From: an uncultured Selenomonadaceae bacterium
GTDB lineage: Bacteria > Bacillota > Negativicutes > Selenomonadales > Selenomonadaceae
Length of the DNA: 37,094 nt
Reading direction: 5' to 3'
Assembly (NCBI GenBank): GCA_902777615.1
Contig: CACYUQ010000020.1
Coordinates: forward strand, 1 to 37,094
Below are positions 15,145 to 23,360 of this stretch, piece after piece. Each line of letters begins with the position of its first letter. Within the stretch, counting starts at the first letter, position 1. The position numbers and the translations under genes are program-made. Under the pieces are notes generated by a model. The model did no database searches, was not told the DNA's origin, and was given only the letters and a program-made list of their open reading frames with translations.

Positions 15145-15512
15145 GCCGTCTCCATGTCGCGGCTCGCCACGATGTCGACGCCGAGCCCTAGGATGTCCGC
15201 CGCGATGACGTCGCCGACGTAAACGGGCGCTTTGACATGAACCGCCCGGAGCGCCTCCGCGCACTCGGCAACGCGCGCTTTAGGCAGTTTTTTCGCCGAT
15301 ACGACCGGAAGCAACGGCAGCCGCCCGCCGTCAATACGCACGGTAGTCGTCAGCATCCGCGTCGGCGCGGTCAGTTCTTCCTTCGCGTACTGTGCTCCGC
15401 GCGGGCAAAAGTTCCCGGTCACGTTCGTGACGACGCCGTCCTCCACCGTCGCGGTCAGTTCGCAGCTCAGCGGGCAGTTTATGCAGTTCAGTACTTTCGT
15501 TTCCGTTGCCAT
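15141..15512 (-). CDS. DUF1667 iron-sulfur-like small subunit
   Basis: This 123-residue protein starts with a four-cysteine pattern, C10-X2-C13-X3-C17 and C36 (NCINCPLSCELT and NFCPRG), which looks like a 4Fe-4S site and resembles the N-terminal cluster of molybdopterin oxidoreductases. The rest is the DUF1667 domain. The family is normally found beside two FAD-dependent oxidoreductases, as here, and is thought to be the electron-transfer subunit of that complex. The role is inferred from context. It starts three bases after the upstream gene and overlaps the phosphatase gene by four bases. Confidence 0.85.
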   Translation of the reverse strand: MATETKVLNCINCPLSCELTATVEDGVVTNVTGNFCPRGAQYAKEELTAPTRMLTTTVRIDGGRLPLLPVVSAKKLPKARVAECAEALRAVHVKAPVYVGDVIAADILGLGVDIVASRDMETA

Positions 15513-15515
15513 TGA

Positions 15516-16781
15516 TTATCCCTCCTCCAGCGAAACCGTAAGCCCAGAAGTCAGCGACATGACTTTCGCCTCCGGCAAATCCACCGCGATCATCTCGCTG
15601 GGCTTTGCGATCATCAGCGGCTTTGCGAAGACTTCCTCTCCGCCGCTGGTGACTTTCAGTTTCAGCTTGCCGCGCATCGGCTTCGCCACGCGCATAAACA
15701 GCCGCACTTTTTCCGCGTCATCGCCGAGACGAAGATGCTGCGGCACGCAGGTTCGAACATTGTCTCCCGTCGCGACCGCGAGATCGCGGGACGCTTTGCC
15801 GCCCTCGCCGACGGCCGCTTTCGCCGCGAATTTCCCGGCGATTTCCGCCTCATCGGACACGAAATCGACGAGATCGTGAACATGGACCACATTGCCCGCC
15901 GCGAAAATACCCGGCTCGCTGGTCTCGCGCCGCTGGTCGACAATCGGGCCGCCCGTCAGCGGGTGCATCGCAAGACCGAGACCGTTGGACAGCTCATTTT
16001 CAGGAATCAAGCCGACGGACAGCAACACTGTATCGCAGTCGATTTCGAACTCCGTGCCGGGAATCGGGCGCATCTTGTCGTCGACTTTCGCCGCCGTGAT
16101 GCCCGTGACCCGATCCTTGCCGTGAATCGCGACAATCGTATGGGAAAGGTGAAGCGGAATCTCATAGTCATTCAGGCATTGAACGATATTTCGCGTCAGG
16201 CCGTTGGAGAACGGGCAGATTTCCAGCACCGCCTGTACCTTACAGCCTTCCAGCGACATTCGGCGCGCCATGATCAGGCCGATGTCGCCGGAGCCGAGAA
16301 TCACGATTTTCTTGCCGGGGATGTAGCCCTCCATGTTGACCATCCGCTGGGCCGCCCCCGCCGTGTAGACGCCCGCCGGACGCGTACCCGGAATCCGTAT
16401 CGCGCCGCGGGTGCGCTCCCGGCAGCCCATAGTCAGCACCACCGATTTCCCGCGAAGCTCCATCACGCCGCGCGTCGGATTTATCGCCCGCACCGTCTTG
16501 TCTTTCCGAACTTCTAAAACCATCGTATCAACAAGGATTTCCACCTCGGGCAAATCCTTGACCAAATCGTAGCACCGCTGGGCATAGCCGGGACCGGTCA
16601 ATTCCTCTTTGAAATGATGCAGGCCGAAACCGTTGTGTACGCACTGCTGCAAAATGCCGCCCGGCTCACGGTCACGCTCCAAAACGAGGATTTTTCTTGC
16701 CCCGTTCTGCTGTGCGCTGAGCGCCGCGGTCAGGCCCGCCGGGCCGCCGCCGACGATGATGACGTCGTAAATCTCGCTCAT
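15516..16781 (-). CDS. NAD(P)/FAD-dependent oxidoreductase, middle subunit of the DUF1667 module
   Basis: The 421-residue flavoprotein opens with an FAD-binding GGGPAG motif (VIIVGGGPAGLTAA) and has a second dinucleotide fold around residues 150-180 (KIVILGSGDIGLIMARR) for NAD(P)H. The later GIFAAGNVVHVHDLVDFVS motif binds the FAD ribityl chain, as in the pyridine nucleotide-disulfide and hydrogen cyanide synthase HcnB/opine oxidase-like families. No redox disulfide CXXC is visible. It overlaps the upstream gene by four bases. With its neighbours it probably passes electrons from a 2-hydroxy acid or glycerol-3-phosphate to NAD or another carrier. The direction and partner are unknown. Confidence 0.85.
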   Translation of the reverse strand: MSEIYDVIIVGGGPAGLTAALSAQQNGARKILVLERDREPGGILQQCVHNGFGLHHFKEELTGPGYAQRCYDLVKDLPEVEILVDTMVLEVRKDKTVRAINPTRGVMELRGKSVVLTMGCRERTRGAIRIPGTRPAGVYTAGAAQRMVNMEGYIPGKKIVILGSGDIGLIMARRMSLEGCKVQAVLEICPFSNGLTRNIVQCLNDYEIPLHLSHTIVAIHGKDRVTGITAAKVDDKMRPIPGTEFEIDCDTVLLSVGLIPENELSNGLGLAMHPLTGGPIVDQRRETSEPGIFAAGNVVHVHDLVDFVSDEAEIAGKFAAKAAVGEGGKASRDLAVATGDNVRTCVPQHLRLGDDAEKVRLFMRVAKPMRGKLKLKVTSGGEEVFAKPLMIAKPSEMIAVDLPEAKVMSLTSGLTVSLEEG

Positions 16782-18232
16782 TTCCGCCCACCTCCCAGCT
16801 TTTCCTCGTACATATAGGAATCCGTACCGTCTTTTCGCACCTTCGGCACTGGAATTTTCAATTCTCTCGACAAAATCTCAATGACGCGCGGCCCGCAGAA
16901 GCCGCCTTGGCAACGTCCCATGCCAGCACGGGTGCGTCGCTTCACGCCGTCCACCGTCCGCGCGCCGCAGGGTCTCTGAATCGCGTCGACAATCTCGCCC
17001 TCGGTGATGGTCTCACAGCGGCAGATTACGCGTCCATAACGCGCGTCTTTTTTGATCAGCGCCGCCTGTTCTTCGGCGGAAAGCTCACGGAAAATCGGCT
17101 GCGGCGGTCTTCCTTTTTTGACGTTCGGCTTTTCCTTTGCCCCCGCGGCTTTCGCTATTTCGCCCGCGAGCTGTCGCGCGATGGCCGGCGCCGAGGTCAG
17201 GCCCGGCGATTGGATGCCTGCAGCGTGGTACAATCCCTTTGCCGTTTTCGATTCGCCAATGATGAAGTCGTTCGTATCGGACACCGCGCGAATGCCTGCG
17301 AACTCGGTAATGGCCGCGCCCATCGGCAACTCCGGCACCAGTTTTTTCGCGCCCGCGATAATCTCGTCCATGCCTGCCGTCGTCACCGCAGTATCATCCC
17401 GGCTGTCCTGCTCCTGCGCGTTCGGCCCGATAAACGTATTGCCATGTGTCGTCGCACAGACGAGAATGCCCTTCGAGTTCTTCGTCGGCGCCGGGAAAAT
17501 GATTCCCTTGACGAGTTTATCTTGCGCCGTCTTGTCGAACAACACATATTCGCCTTTGCGCGGCTTGATGGAAAAGCTCTTGTCGCCCGCCAATGCCGCG
17601 ATTTTGTCCACGTAAACGCCCGCCGCGTTCACGACGAACCGTGCGTGAATTTCCCCCTGCGTCGTTTCCAGCGTAAAGGTCTTGTCACCCTCGACGCGGA
17701 TGCCTTTGACCTCGGCGTCGCGCAAAATCTCCGCGCCGTTTTCCGCCGCGTTTTCCGCGAAGGCTGCCGCCATGCCGAAGGGCCAGCAGATGCCCGCCGT
17801 CGGCGCCCAAAGCGCGGAACGGATCGCGGACGAGAGGTTCGGCTCCTTTTCGCGCACTTTGTTGCCGTCCCAGATTTCCAATCCCGGCACGCCGTTCGCC
17901 TCGCCGCGCGCTTTCAATTCTTTGATCTGCGCCTCTTCCTCCTCCGTCGTCGCGCAGACGAGAGAACCGGTCCACTGAATGTCCAGATCCAATTCGTCCT
18001 GCAATTTATGATACAGCCGGTTGCCCTCAACGTTCATTTTCGCTTTCACACTGCCTGTCGGCGCGTCGAAGCCCGCGTGCAGGATCGCACTGTTCGCCTT
18101 CGTCGTACCCGCCGCGATATCCGGCTCCTTTTCCACCAGCACGCAGGACAAATCATAGCGCGCCAGAGCCGCGAGAATCGCCGTTCCCGTGATGCCGCCG
18201 CCGATCACGACGACGTCCGCTTTCCTCTCCAT
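16778..18232 (-). CDS. GlpA-like FAD-dependent dehydrogenase with C-terminal 2Fe-2S domain
   Basis: The 484-residue protein begins with VVVIGGGITGTAILAALARY, the FAD motif of the DAO/GlpA family, and shares ANSAILHAGFDAPTGS with glycerol-3-phosphate and 2-hydroxyglutarate oxidases. A BFD-type iron-sulfur domain lies at the C-terminus with C404-X-C406 and C441-X4-C446 (CRC and CQGGFC). This architecture occurs in anaerobic GlpA-like proteins of Firmicutes. It is first in a four-gene operon with the FAD oxidoreductase, DUF1667 protein and phosphatase. GGGGAGGG precedes its ATG and a cre-like palindrome lies between promoter region and start, suggesting sugar-linked regulation. Glycerol-3-phosphate is the likeliest substrate, but no glycerol kinase or transporter is in view. 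Confidence 0.85.
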   Translation of the reverse strand: MERKADVVVIGGGITGTAILAALARYDLSCVLVEKEPDIAAGTTKANSAILHAGFDAPTGSVKAKMNVEGNRLYHKLQDELDLDIQWTGSLVCATTEEEEAQIKELKARGEANGVPGLEIWDGNKVREKEPNLSSAIRSALWAPTAGICWPFGMAAAFAENAAENGAEILRDAEVKGIRVEGDKTFTLETTQGEIHARFVVNAAGVYVDKIAALAGDKSFSIKPRKGEYVLFDKTAQDKLVKGIIFPAPTKNSKGILVCATTHGNTFIGPNAQEQDSRDDTAVTTAGMDEIIAGAKKLVPELPMGAAITEFAGIRAVSDTNDFIIGESKTAKGLYHAAGIQSPGLTSAPAIARQLAGEIAKAAGAKEKPNVKKGRPPQPIFRELSAEEQAALIKKDARYGRVICRCETITEGEIVDAIQRPCGARTVDGVKRRTRAGMGRCQGGFCGPRVIEILSRELKIPVPKVRKDGTDSYMYEEKLGGGRK

Positions 18233-18248
18233 TGCGTTCCCTCCCCGT

Positions 18249-18263
18249 TTGAAACGGTTTCAA
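18249..18263. promoter_or_regulatory. cre-like palindrome upstream of the GlpA-like operon
   Basis: TTGAAACGGTTTCAA is an almost perfect palindrome, 17 bases before the start codon. It resembles the LacI/CcpA-type operator (WTGNAANCG half site) with one position short. Binding here would block elongation or ribosome access. Confidence 0.5.
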
Positions 18264-18330
18264 AAAACTATCCGTTATTTAATACTGTATACATATTTCG
18301 GCGCGGTGAGGAAATTTCCTGCCTCGCCCG

Positions 18331-18371
18331 AAAATAAAAAACCGTTGCGCTTTCACGATAGCGCAACGGTT
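18331..18371 (-). terminator. Terminator after DUF2156 gene
   Basis: AAACCGTTGCGCT and AGCGCAACGGTTT surround a short loop (18339-18371), followed on the minus strand by a T-run. It directly follows the DUF2156 stop codon. Confidence 0.88.
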
Positions 18372-18375
18372 TCTT

Positions 18376-19272
18376 TCACTCCATGACCGTCCCGTAATAT
18401 TTATCCAGCTTGAACGCGGGACGGTATGCTTCTTTGACTTGACGCAGACCCGGAATGCCCATATCCTCCTCGCGGTTGATATACGCAAACGGGATTGCCG
18501 CCTCGGACGCGGCAAAGGCTTGATTGACGGCGGCAAACGCCCCCTCCGCCGCGAAGGCTCCGACCGCTTTTTCAAAATGCACGTCGATGCACTGCGACGA
18601 AACTGCGGACGCTATCGTCATAGCTACCGGCGCGCCGCCGACGTACAGCACGCCGCCGAAAAGTCCCAGTGTGTCCCAATACGCGGCAGATTTTCGGATG
18701 CGCGCAAGCTCTTCCACATCCGCCTCGGCGCCTTCCTCCGCCTTTTCCTCGAACCACCGCTCCGTCACAGCGAGCGCGTCAGCGATATTTTCCTTCGTAA
18801 TGGCGCGGTATTCGGCGTCCGGATACAGCCGCCAAAATCGGTTGACAAGATTCTTCTTCGCATGGAGTTTCTTGCCGGAAAGCTGCGCGAGGCTTTCCCG
18901 CTTGTAGATGTAGTCGCTGTCGTCGGCGCAAAAACGCCATTCCATGTCGAAAAGCCCATCAAAAAGTTTCCGCTGCCGCTCGTCAAAAAGGCAAAAGGAA
19001 AGCGGCACGCCCCGCCGCTCCGCGTCGCGCCGGAGAACGGACAAGACCTTCGCGCCGTCGACTCCACAAGCGGCAAGCGGCGGCGCGTAACCTCTGTGAT
19101 TTTCAATCTCGCCCGGATAATAACGATACAAAATCCCATCCTGCACCGCAACTTCAATATGGTAGGTATCACCCAGCAAAAAGAGATTGACCGGCGACGT
19201 ATCGCTGCCCAAGACTTGCGCCCCATGAGACAACATGGGAAGCGCCGTATGCGATAAATGCCATTCCAGCAT
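18376..19272 (-). CDS. DUF2156 (GNAT-like) protein, phosphatidylglycerol lysyltransferase-related
   Basis: The 298-residue protein matches the DUF2156 family, made of two tandem acetyltransferase-like domains and related to the C-terminal part of MprF. Telltale stretches are SDYIYKRESLAQLSGKKLHAKKNLVNRF (about 119-147) and YINREEDMGIPGLRQVKEAYRPAFKLDKY near the end. MprF enzymes move aminoacyl groups from tRNA to lipids; soluble DUF2156 proteins like this one lack the flippase membrane part, and their substrate is not known. GAGG lies before the ATG. It is a single-gene unit with its own terminator. Confidence 0.82.
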   Translation of the reverse strand: MLEWHLSHTALPMLSHGAQVLGSDTSPVNLFLLGDTYHIEVAVQDGILYRYYPGEIENHRGYAPPLAACGVDGAKVLSVLRRDAERRGVPLSFCLFDERQRKLFDGLFDMEWRFCADDSDYIYKRESLAQLSGKKLHAKKNLVNRFWRLYPDAEYRAITKENIADALAVTERWFEEKAEEGAEADVEELARIRKSAAYWDTLGLFGGVLYVGGAPVAMTIASAVSSQCIDVHFEKAVGAFAAEGAFAAVNQAFAASEAAIPFAYINREEDMGIPGLRQVKEAYRPAFKLDKYYGTVME

Positions 19273-19329
19273 GAAAAAACCTCATTTTCCTTCTATATTG
19301 ATTATGATTGAAACATACTAAAATCCTTT

Positions 19330-19437
19330 GGCACATTGCGGCCAAAGGCGGTGGGTGAGGTGGTCGCCGAGACGATGTAACACCTCATCCGGCAACCCTA
19401 CGGGTTGCCACCTTCCCCTCAAGGGGAAGGCTTATGG
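19330..19437. repeat. Intergenic palindromic repeat element
   Basis: Two adjacent hairpins, GGCAACCC-TAC-GGGTTGCC (19391-19409) and CCTTCCCC-TCAA-GGGGAAGG (19411-19430), follow a GTGAGGTG...CACCTCAT inverted pair (19354-19388). Elements with this CCTTCCCCTCAAGGGGAAGG core are widespread between genes in gut Firmicutes genomes (from memory). It lies just past the end of the penicillin-binding protein gene and could also act as its terminator. Confidence 0.7.
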
Positions 19438-19448
19438 GATTTTATCGT

Positions 19449-21455
19449 CTACGGGGCGAAGCGTACTACGATTTCCGTCCCTTGCTCCACCACCGTGTTC
19501 GGCGCGACGTCTTGGCTAATCGCCACGCCTCGTCCTTCGGCGCGCATTCTGAGTCCTGCGCCCTCCATCTGCTTTTGCGCCTGCGCCGCGTCGAGGCCGA
19601 CAACGTCCGGCACGGTGGCGCGCGCAACCGCCTGATGGACGGCCACGTTCTGCACATCCGCGGTCGTCACAGGCGTTTTCCCTTCAAACGGATCGCTGGA
19701 CGGTTCAACGTTCAAGTACCGGAAAAGCTGCCGGAAAATCTTCGACGCCACCGGCGCGGCAATCTGGCCGCCATAGTACGTGCCCAGCGGCTCGTCGATG
19801 ATGACGAGAAGCGTGACCTCCGGATCTTCGGTGGGCGCAAAACCGCAGAAAGACGCGATATAGCTTCCCTCTTTATAACCGACGGCGTCCGTGTTGATCT
19901 TCTGTGCCGTACCGGTCTTGCCGCCGATTCGATAGCCTTTGACCTTCGCCTTTTGGCCGCCGCCCGTGGAAACGACTTGCTCCAGAAGCCCGATCAGCGT
20001 CTTGGCCGTTTCCGAGCGGATGACACGGCGCACCTCACGGGGCTTCGTCTCCTCATAAACGGTGCCGTCCTCATTGTAAATCGCCTTCACGATATGCGGC
20101 TTCATCAACACGCCGTCGTTGGCAATGGCCGACATAGCCGTGATGAGCTGAAGCGGCGTCACCGCGATACTTTGTCCGATGGACATCGTCGCGATATCGG
20201 AGTCGCGCATCTTGTCCGCTTCGAACAGGATGCCTTCTTCCTCCGCCGGAAGCTCGATGCCCGTCAACTCGCCGAAGCCGAAACGCCGCGCGTACTTGTC
20301 CAGCCGGTCGGCGCCGAGATCGAGGCCGATGATGGCAAAGCAGGTATTGATAGACTGCTTCATGACGTCGGTGAACGTCACCGTGCCAAAGCTGTCGCCG
20401 CTCCAGTTCTCGATGCGCTTCTCGCTGACGATCAAGAAGCCCGGATCCATGAACCAATCATTTGGCGCGACCATCCCTTCCTCCAACGCCGCCGCCGCGA
20501 CGATGGATTTGAACGTGGAACCCGGCTCGTAAACGCTGGACACCGCGCGGTTTTTCCAAAGCTCCATCGGGTAATCCTCAAAATGGTTCGGATTATACGA
20601 CGGACGAGAAGCCATCGCGAGGATTTCCCCGGTCTTCGGCTTCATCACGAGCGCCGTCACCGATAGCGGCTGTGTCTCCACCAGCGCCTCCTCCAGCACC
20701 TCCTCGACCATGAACTGCACCGTCGAATCAATGGTGAGCTGCACCGTCTTGCACTGGTTCTTCTTTGGCACGCGATGCAAGGACACCGAGCCGAGAATCG
20801 GGAGCTCGCTGATATTGTCCATCTGCACGAAGGTCTCCGCCACGGTGCCTTTGATCAGATCGTCATACGCCTGCTCGACGCCGTCGAGGCCGACGTCATC
20901 CGTCCCGACGAAGCCGAGAATATTCGCCGCGAGGTCTTCGTTCGGATAGGAGCGTTTCGGTTCGTCCTGGAATCCGAGGCAATTGTACCCTTCCTTGCGA
21001 ATCAGTTCCCTGACCGCCGCCACCTCGTCCGTCGTCAAAAAACGCTTCACCCAAACGAAGCCGCCGCCCTGCTCGATGTCGCGACGCACCGCTTCCTGCG
21101 TCAACCCGATCAGCGGCGCCAGCTTCGCGGCCACCTCGTCCTCTTTTCCCTTTTCCACATTATTCGGATCGATAAACAACGACTTCAACATCAGGCTGAC
21201 TGCCAGTTCCCGCCCGTTCCTGTCGAGAATCGCGCCGCGCGGCGACTGCATGATCAGTTCCCCGCCGGTCTCATGGCGCACCCGCGCCGCCAGTTCCTCG
21301 CCCTGCACGAGCTGTATCCACGCGTAGCGCGCCGCCAAAACCACAAAAAGGAACCAAACGAACAGGAGCGCATACGCAATATGCCCCGCGATGCGTTTCT
21401 GCTCCCGCTGCCCAAGTTTTGCCCGTTCCTTTGAATCCAGCTTAAATCGTTTCAT
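19449..21455 (-). CDS. Class B penicillin-binding protein with PASTA domain (FtsI/SpoVD/PBP2-like)
   Basis: The 668-residue protein crosslinks peptidoglycan. It has a short basic cytoplasmic tail, one membrane anchor (about 27-48), a dimerisation/pedestal domain (about 70-230), and the transpeptidase domain with STFK (313-316, nucleophile S313), SIN (368-370) and KTGT (513-516). A single PASTA domain closes the protein (about 614-666, VPDVVGLDAAQAQ), which points to the FtsI/SpoVD branch involved in septum or spore cortex synthesis. It is not within a division (dcw) cluster here. The start at 21455 (MKRFK) follows GGGACGGG; a GTG six codons earlier is possible. A separate promoter precedes it. 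Confidence 0.92.
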   Translation of the reverse strand: MKRFKLDSKERAKLGQREQKRIAGHIAYALLFVWFLFVVLAARYAWIQLVQGEELAARVRHETGGELIMQSPRGAILDRNGRELAVSLMLKSLFIDPNNVEKGKEDEVAAKLAPLIGLTQEAVRRDIEQGGGFVWVKRFLTTDEVAAVRELIRKEGYNCLGFQDEPKRSYPNEDLAANILGFVGTDDVGLDGVEQAYDDLIKGTVAETFVQMDNISELPILGSVSLHRVPKKNQCKTVQLTIDSTVQFMVEEVLEEALVETQPLSVTALVMKPKTGEILAMASRPSYNPNHFEDYPMELWKNRAVSSVYEPGSTFKSIVAAAALEEGMVAPNDWFMDPGFLIVSEKRIENWSGDSFGTVTFTDVMKQSINTCFAIIGLDLGADRLDKYARRFGFGELTGIELPAEEEGILFEADKMRDSDIATMSIGQSIAVTPLQLITAMSAIANDGVLMKPHIVKAIYNEDGTVYEETKPREVRRVIRSETAKTLIGLLEQVVSTGGGQKAKVKGYRIGGKTGTAQKINTDAVGYKEGSYIASFCGFAPTEDPEVTLLVIIDEPLGTYYGGQIAAPVASKIFRQLFRYLNVEPSSDPFEGKTPVTTADVQNVAVHQAVARATVPDVVGLDAAQAQKQMEGAGLRMRAEGRGVAISQDVAPNTVVEQGTEIVVRFAP

Positions 21456-21498
21456 AACCCGTCCCTGACACACAAAAAATCATCATGCAATATCTTAC

Positions 21499-21527
21499 AT
21501 TATACCATCATTGACAAGAGGCGTAAA
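21499..21527 (-). promoter_or_regulatory. Promoter of the penicillin-binding protein gene
   Basis: TATAAT (21499-21504) with a four-of-six -35, TTTACG (21522-21527), 17 bases away on the minus strand, 44 bases before the start. Confidence 0.65.
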
Positions 21528-21567
21528 ACTCCATCATCTTTCATATTCTTTTCAGGTTATGTTCTAT

Positions 21568-21583
21568 TGTTTCACGTGAAACA
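21568..21583. other. parS: parS centromere site
   Basis: TGTTTCACGTGAAACA is a perfect 16-bp palindrome identical to the B. subtilis parS consensus TGTTNCACGTGAAACA. ParB (Spo0J) loads here and spreads, recruiting SMC and moving the origin. Such sites cluster near the replication origin. The neighbouring bofA-recR-ybaB block is also origin-proximal in B. subtilis. Confidence 0.93.
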
Positions 21584-21619
21584 TTTTTTCTCTTTTCCGT
21601 GAAAATTCCACAGCACACA

Positions 21620-21664
21620 AAAAATCCCCTTGCGGCCGCGTCTTAGCGACCCAAGGGGATTTTT
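21620..21664 (-). terminator. Terminator after bofA
   Basis: AAAAATCCCCTTG and CAAGGGGATTTTT are perfect 13-bp arms around a GC-rich loop with its own GCGGCCGC palindrome. T-runs on both sides make it likely bidirectional. It lies 11 bases past the bofA stop. Confidence 0.9.
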
Positions 21665-21674
21665 CATCCTTCGT

Positions 21675-21932
21675 TCATCCCATAATAAATTTTTCCCAAA
21701 CGAAAATGCCGATAACACCCGGTATGCCGAACACGCCCGCCAAGAGCGCCTTCAGCACCGTGATCTCGATGCCCGCGCCGAACAGGTCGACGATGAACAA
21801 CAGGATCGCGCCGCAAACGCTGTTCGAGACGAATTTCAGCAACAGCTCCACCGGCCATTTCAGCAGCTTGACCAAAAGCACGATCGCCAAAAGACCGACG
21901 GCAAACGAAATGACAACACTCGATTCCGCCAC
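21675..21932 (-). CDS. bofA: BofA-family membrane protein
   Basis: The 85-residue product is nearly all hydrophobic, with three spans (about 5-24, 27-52 and 58-80), and has the family pattern KFVSNSVCGAILLFIVDLFGAGI and LLAGVFGIPGVIGIF. BofA in B. subtilis holds the protease SpoIVFB inactive until late sporulation, delaying pro-sigma K cleavage. Homologues occur in non-sporulating Negativicutes, where the role is unclear. Its position after recR (ybaB, recR, bofA) is the conserved order, with the small yaaL missing. There are 54 bases between it and recR. Confidence 0.85.
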   Translation of the reverse strand: MAESSVVISFAVGLLAIVLLVKLLKWPVELLLKFVSNSVCGAILLFIVDLFGAGIEITVLKALLAGVFGIPGVIGIFVWEKFIMG

Positions 21933-21986
21933 GCAACTTCCTCCTCATCGGGGAGAATCCCCGTCCTTTTCCTAATGATATGGCTT

Positions 21987-22583
21987 TTATAATTCCACGC
22001 GATTTTCCATCGCTTTCGCCAGCGTCACCTCGTCCGCATATTCGAGATCGCCGCCGACCGGCAGCCCGTGCGCGATACGTGTGACACGGATGCCCATAGG
22101 CTTCAATAAACGCGCGATGTACATGGCCGTCGCCTCCCCCTCGACGTTCGGGTTCGTTGCCATGATGACCTCCTGCACCGTCCCGTCCTGAAGGCGCGCC
22201 AAAAGTTCCTTCACGTGCAAATTTTCCGGCCCGACGCCCTCCAGCGGTGAAAGCGCGCCGTGCAGGACATGATAGACGCCGTGATAATCGTGCATCCGCT
22301 CCACCGCAGCCACGTCCTGTGGCTGCTCGACGACACAGACAATCGCATGGTCGCGCTTCGCCGAGCTGCAAATCGCACAAGGGTCGCGATCGCTCAAATT
22401 GCAGCAGATGCCGCAAAAACCGATTTTCTCTTTCGCCTCAAGGATGGCTCCCGCCAACGCTTTCGCCTTCGCCGAGTCCATATCGAGCACATGGTACGCG
22501 AGGCGCACGGCGGTTTTCGTGCCGATGCCCGGAAGCGCGCGGAAATGCTCGATCAACTTTGCCAAAGGCTCGATATATTGCAC
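21987..22583 (-). CDS. recR: Recombination mediator RecR
   Basis: The 198-residue protein has the standard RecR layout: a helix-hairpin-helix ([16 protein letters not shown], about 17-32), a zinc finger with C57, C60, C69 and C72, a Toprim domain (about 80-175, with [10 protein letters not shown] and [11 protein letters not shown]), and a C-terminal Walker B-like [15 protein letters not shown]. With RecO and RecF it loads RecA on gapped DNA. Translation probably starts at the GTG at 22583, immediately after the ybaB stop, with GGGG about ten bases upstream. Confidence 0.96.
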   Translation of the reverse strand: MQYIEPLAKLIEHFRALPGIGTKTAVRLAYHVLDMDSAKAKALAGAILEAKEKIGFCGICCNLSDRDPCAICSSAKRDHAIVCVVEQPQDVAAVERMHDYHGVYHVLHGALSPLEGVGPENLHVKELLARLQDGTVQEVIMATNPNVEGEATAMYIARLLKPMGIRVTRIAHGLPVGGDLEYADEVTLAKAMENRVEL

Positions 22584-22913
22584 TTAAATCATCCCCGGCG
22601 GCAGGCCGAGTCCGCTGGTGAGCTTCGCCATCTCGCTCTGCATCATATCGTCGACCTTCTTGCCGCACTCATTGATTGCCGAAACGATCAAATCCTGAAG
22701 CATCTCTACATCTTCGGGATCGACCGCCGCCTTGTCGATAGCAAGGGACTCCACGAGCTTCTCGCCGTTCATCACGACCTTGACGACGCCGCCGCCCACC
22801 GAGACTTCCACCGTGCGCTTTTTCAGTTCTTCCTGCATCCGCTGCATCTGCGCCTGCATTTTCTGCACTTTCTTCATCATTCCGGCCATATTGCCGCCCA
22901 TTCCGCCAAACAT
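22584..22913 (-). CDS. ybaB: YbaB/EbfC nucleoid-associated protein
   Basis: The 109-residue protein begins with a glycine/methionine-rich stretch (MFGGMGGNMAGMMKK) and continues with the family's helix (VQKMQAQMQRMQEELKKRTVEV), a beta-hairpin and LQDLIVSAINECGKKVDDMM. These small dimers bind DNA. The start at 22913 is chosen for its GGAGGACG site and the family N-terminus; the frame extends back to 22994 without homology. The usual upstream dnaX is missing; a tRNA-Arg gene takes its place. It is translationally adjacent to recR. Confidence 0.93.
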   Translation of the reverse strand: MFGGMGGNMAGMMKKVQKMQAQMQRMQEELKKRTVEVSVGGGVVKVVMNGEKLVESLAIDKAAVDPEDVEMLQDLIVSAINECGKKVDDMMQSEMAKLTSGLGLPPGMI

Positions 22914-23000
22914 CAAACGTCCTCCCTCCGCCGCGTCCACGCGCAGCCTTTTCCAAAATAAAACTGCGTAAGCATTGCATATTTTGCAGCACAAGCAGTT

Positions 23001-23027
23001 TATAAAAAGAGCACGGAGCGCCCGTGC
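23001..23027 (-). terminator. Terminator after tRNA-Arg
   Basis: GCACGG and CCGTGC form a 6-bp stem around GCGCT on the minus strand, followed by TCTTTTTAT, 56 bases beyond the tRNA 3' end. Confidence 0.65.
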
Positions 23028-23082
23028 CCATCTGAACCTTTACAACCATCTCCACGCCGATTGCTGTAAAGCGTATCATTCT

Positions 23083-23159
23083 TGGTGCGCCCGGCGTGAT
23101 TCGAACACGCGACCCTCGGTTTAGAAGACCGATGCTCTATCCAGCTGAGCTACGGGTGC
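23083..23159 (-). tRNA. tRNA-Arg (anticodon TCT)
   Basis: 77 nt folding as a normal cloverleaf: acceptor GCACCCG/CGGGCGC, D-stem GCTC/GAGC, anticodon stem TCGGT/ACCGA with loop CTTCTAA, T-stem GCGTG/CACGC with TTCGAAT, and an encoded CCA end. The acceptor stem has an A3-C70 mismatch. It reads AGA codons. Confidence 0.96.
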
Positions 23160-23174
23160 AAAATACATTTATAT

Positions 23175-23203
23175 ATTATACCGAGATAAGGAAAAGCTGT
23201 CAA
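23175..23203 (-). promoter_or_regulatory. Promoter of tRNA-Arg
   Basis: TTGACA (23198-23203) and TATAAT (23175-23180) are both consensus and spaced by 17 bases, 16 bases before the tRNA 5' end. Confidence 0.92.
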
Positions 23204-23277
23204 TCAACCGTTTACCTGAAAAAACGCAAAGGTGAAACGGCTTGCAATCGTTCTATGTTATTTTTGTATATTTACTA

Positions 23278-23306
23278 TTCACTTTTTTACATCCTTATGC
23301 TATAAT
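23278..23306 (+). promoter_or_regulatory. Putative promoter of the TAXI-TRAP operon
   Basis: TATAAT (23301-23306) with a weak TTCACT (23278-23283) 17 bases upstream, 55 bases before the binding-protein ATG. Confidence 0.6.
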
Positions 23307-23360
23307 ATTTGCGGTTCAGTCAGGCAGGAATTTTTTAAATCATAGGCGGGAGGAATAATC

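Noticed and set aside
14329-15264. Longer start for the HAD phosphatase
   Set aside because: The extra 40 residues are arginine-rich, lie within the DUF1667 gene in another frame and have no ribosome site; the ATG at 15144 overlaps the upstream stop.
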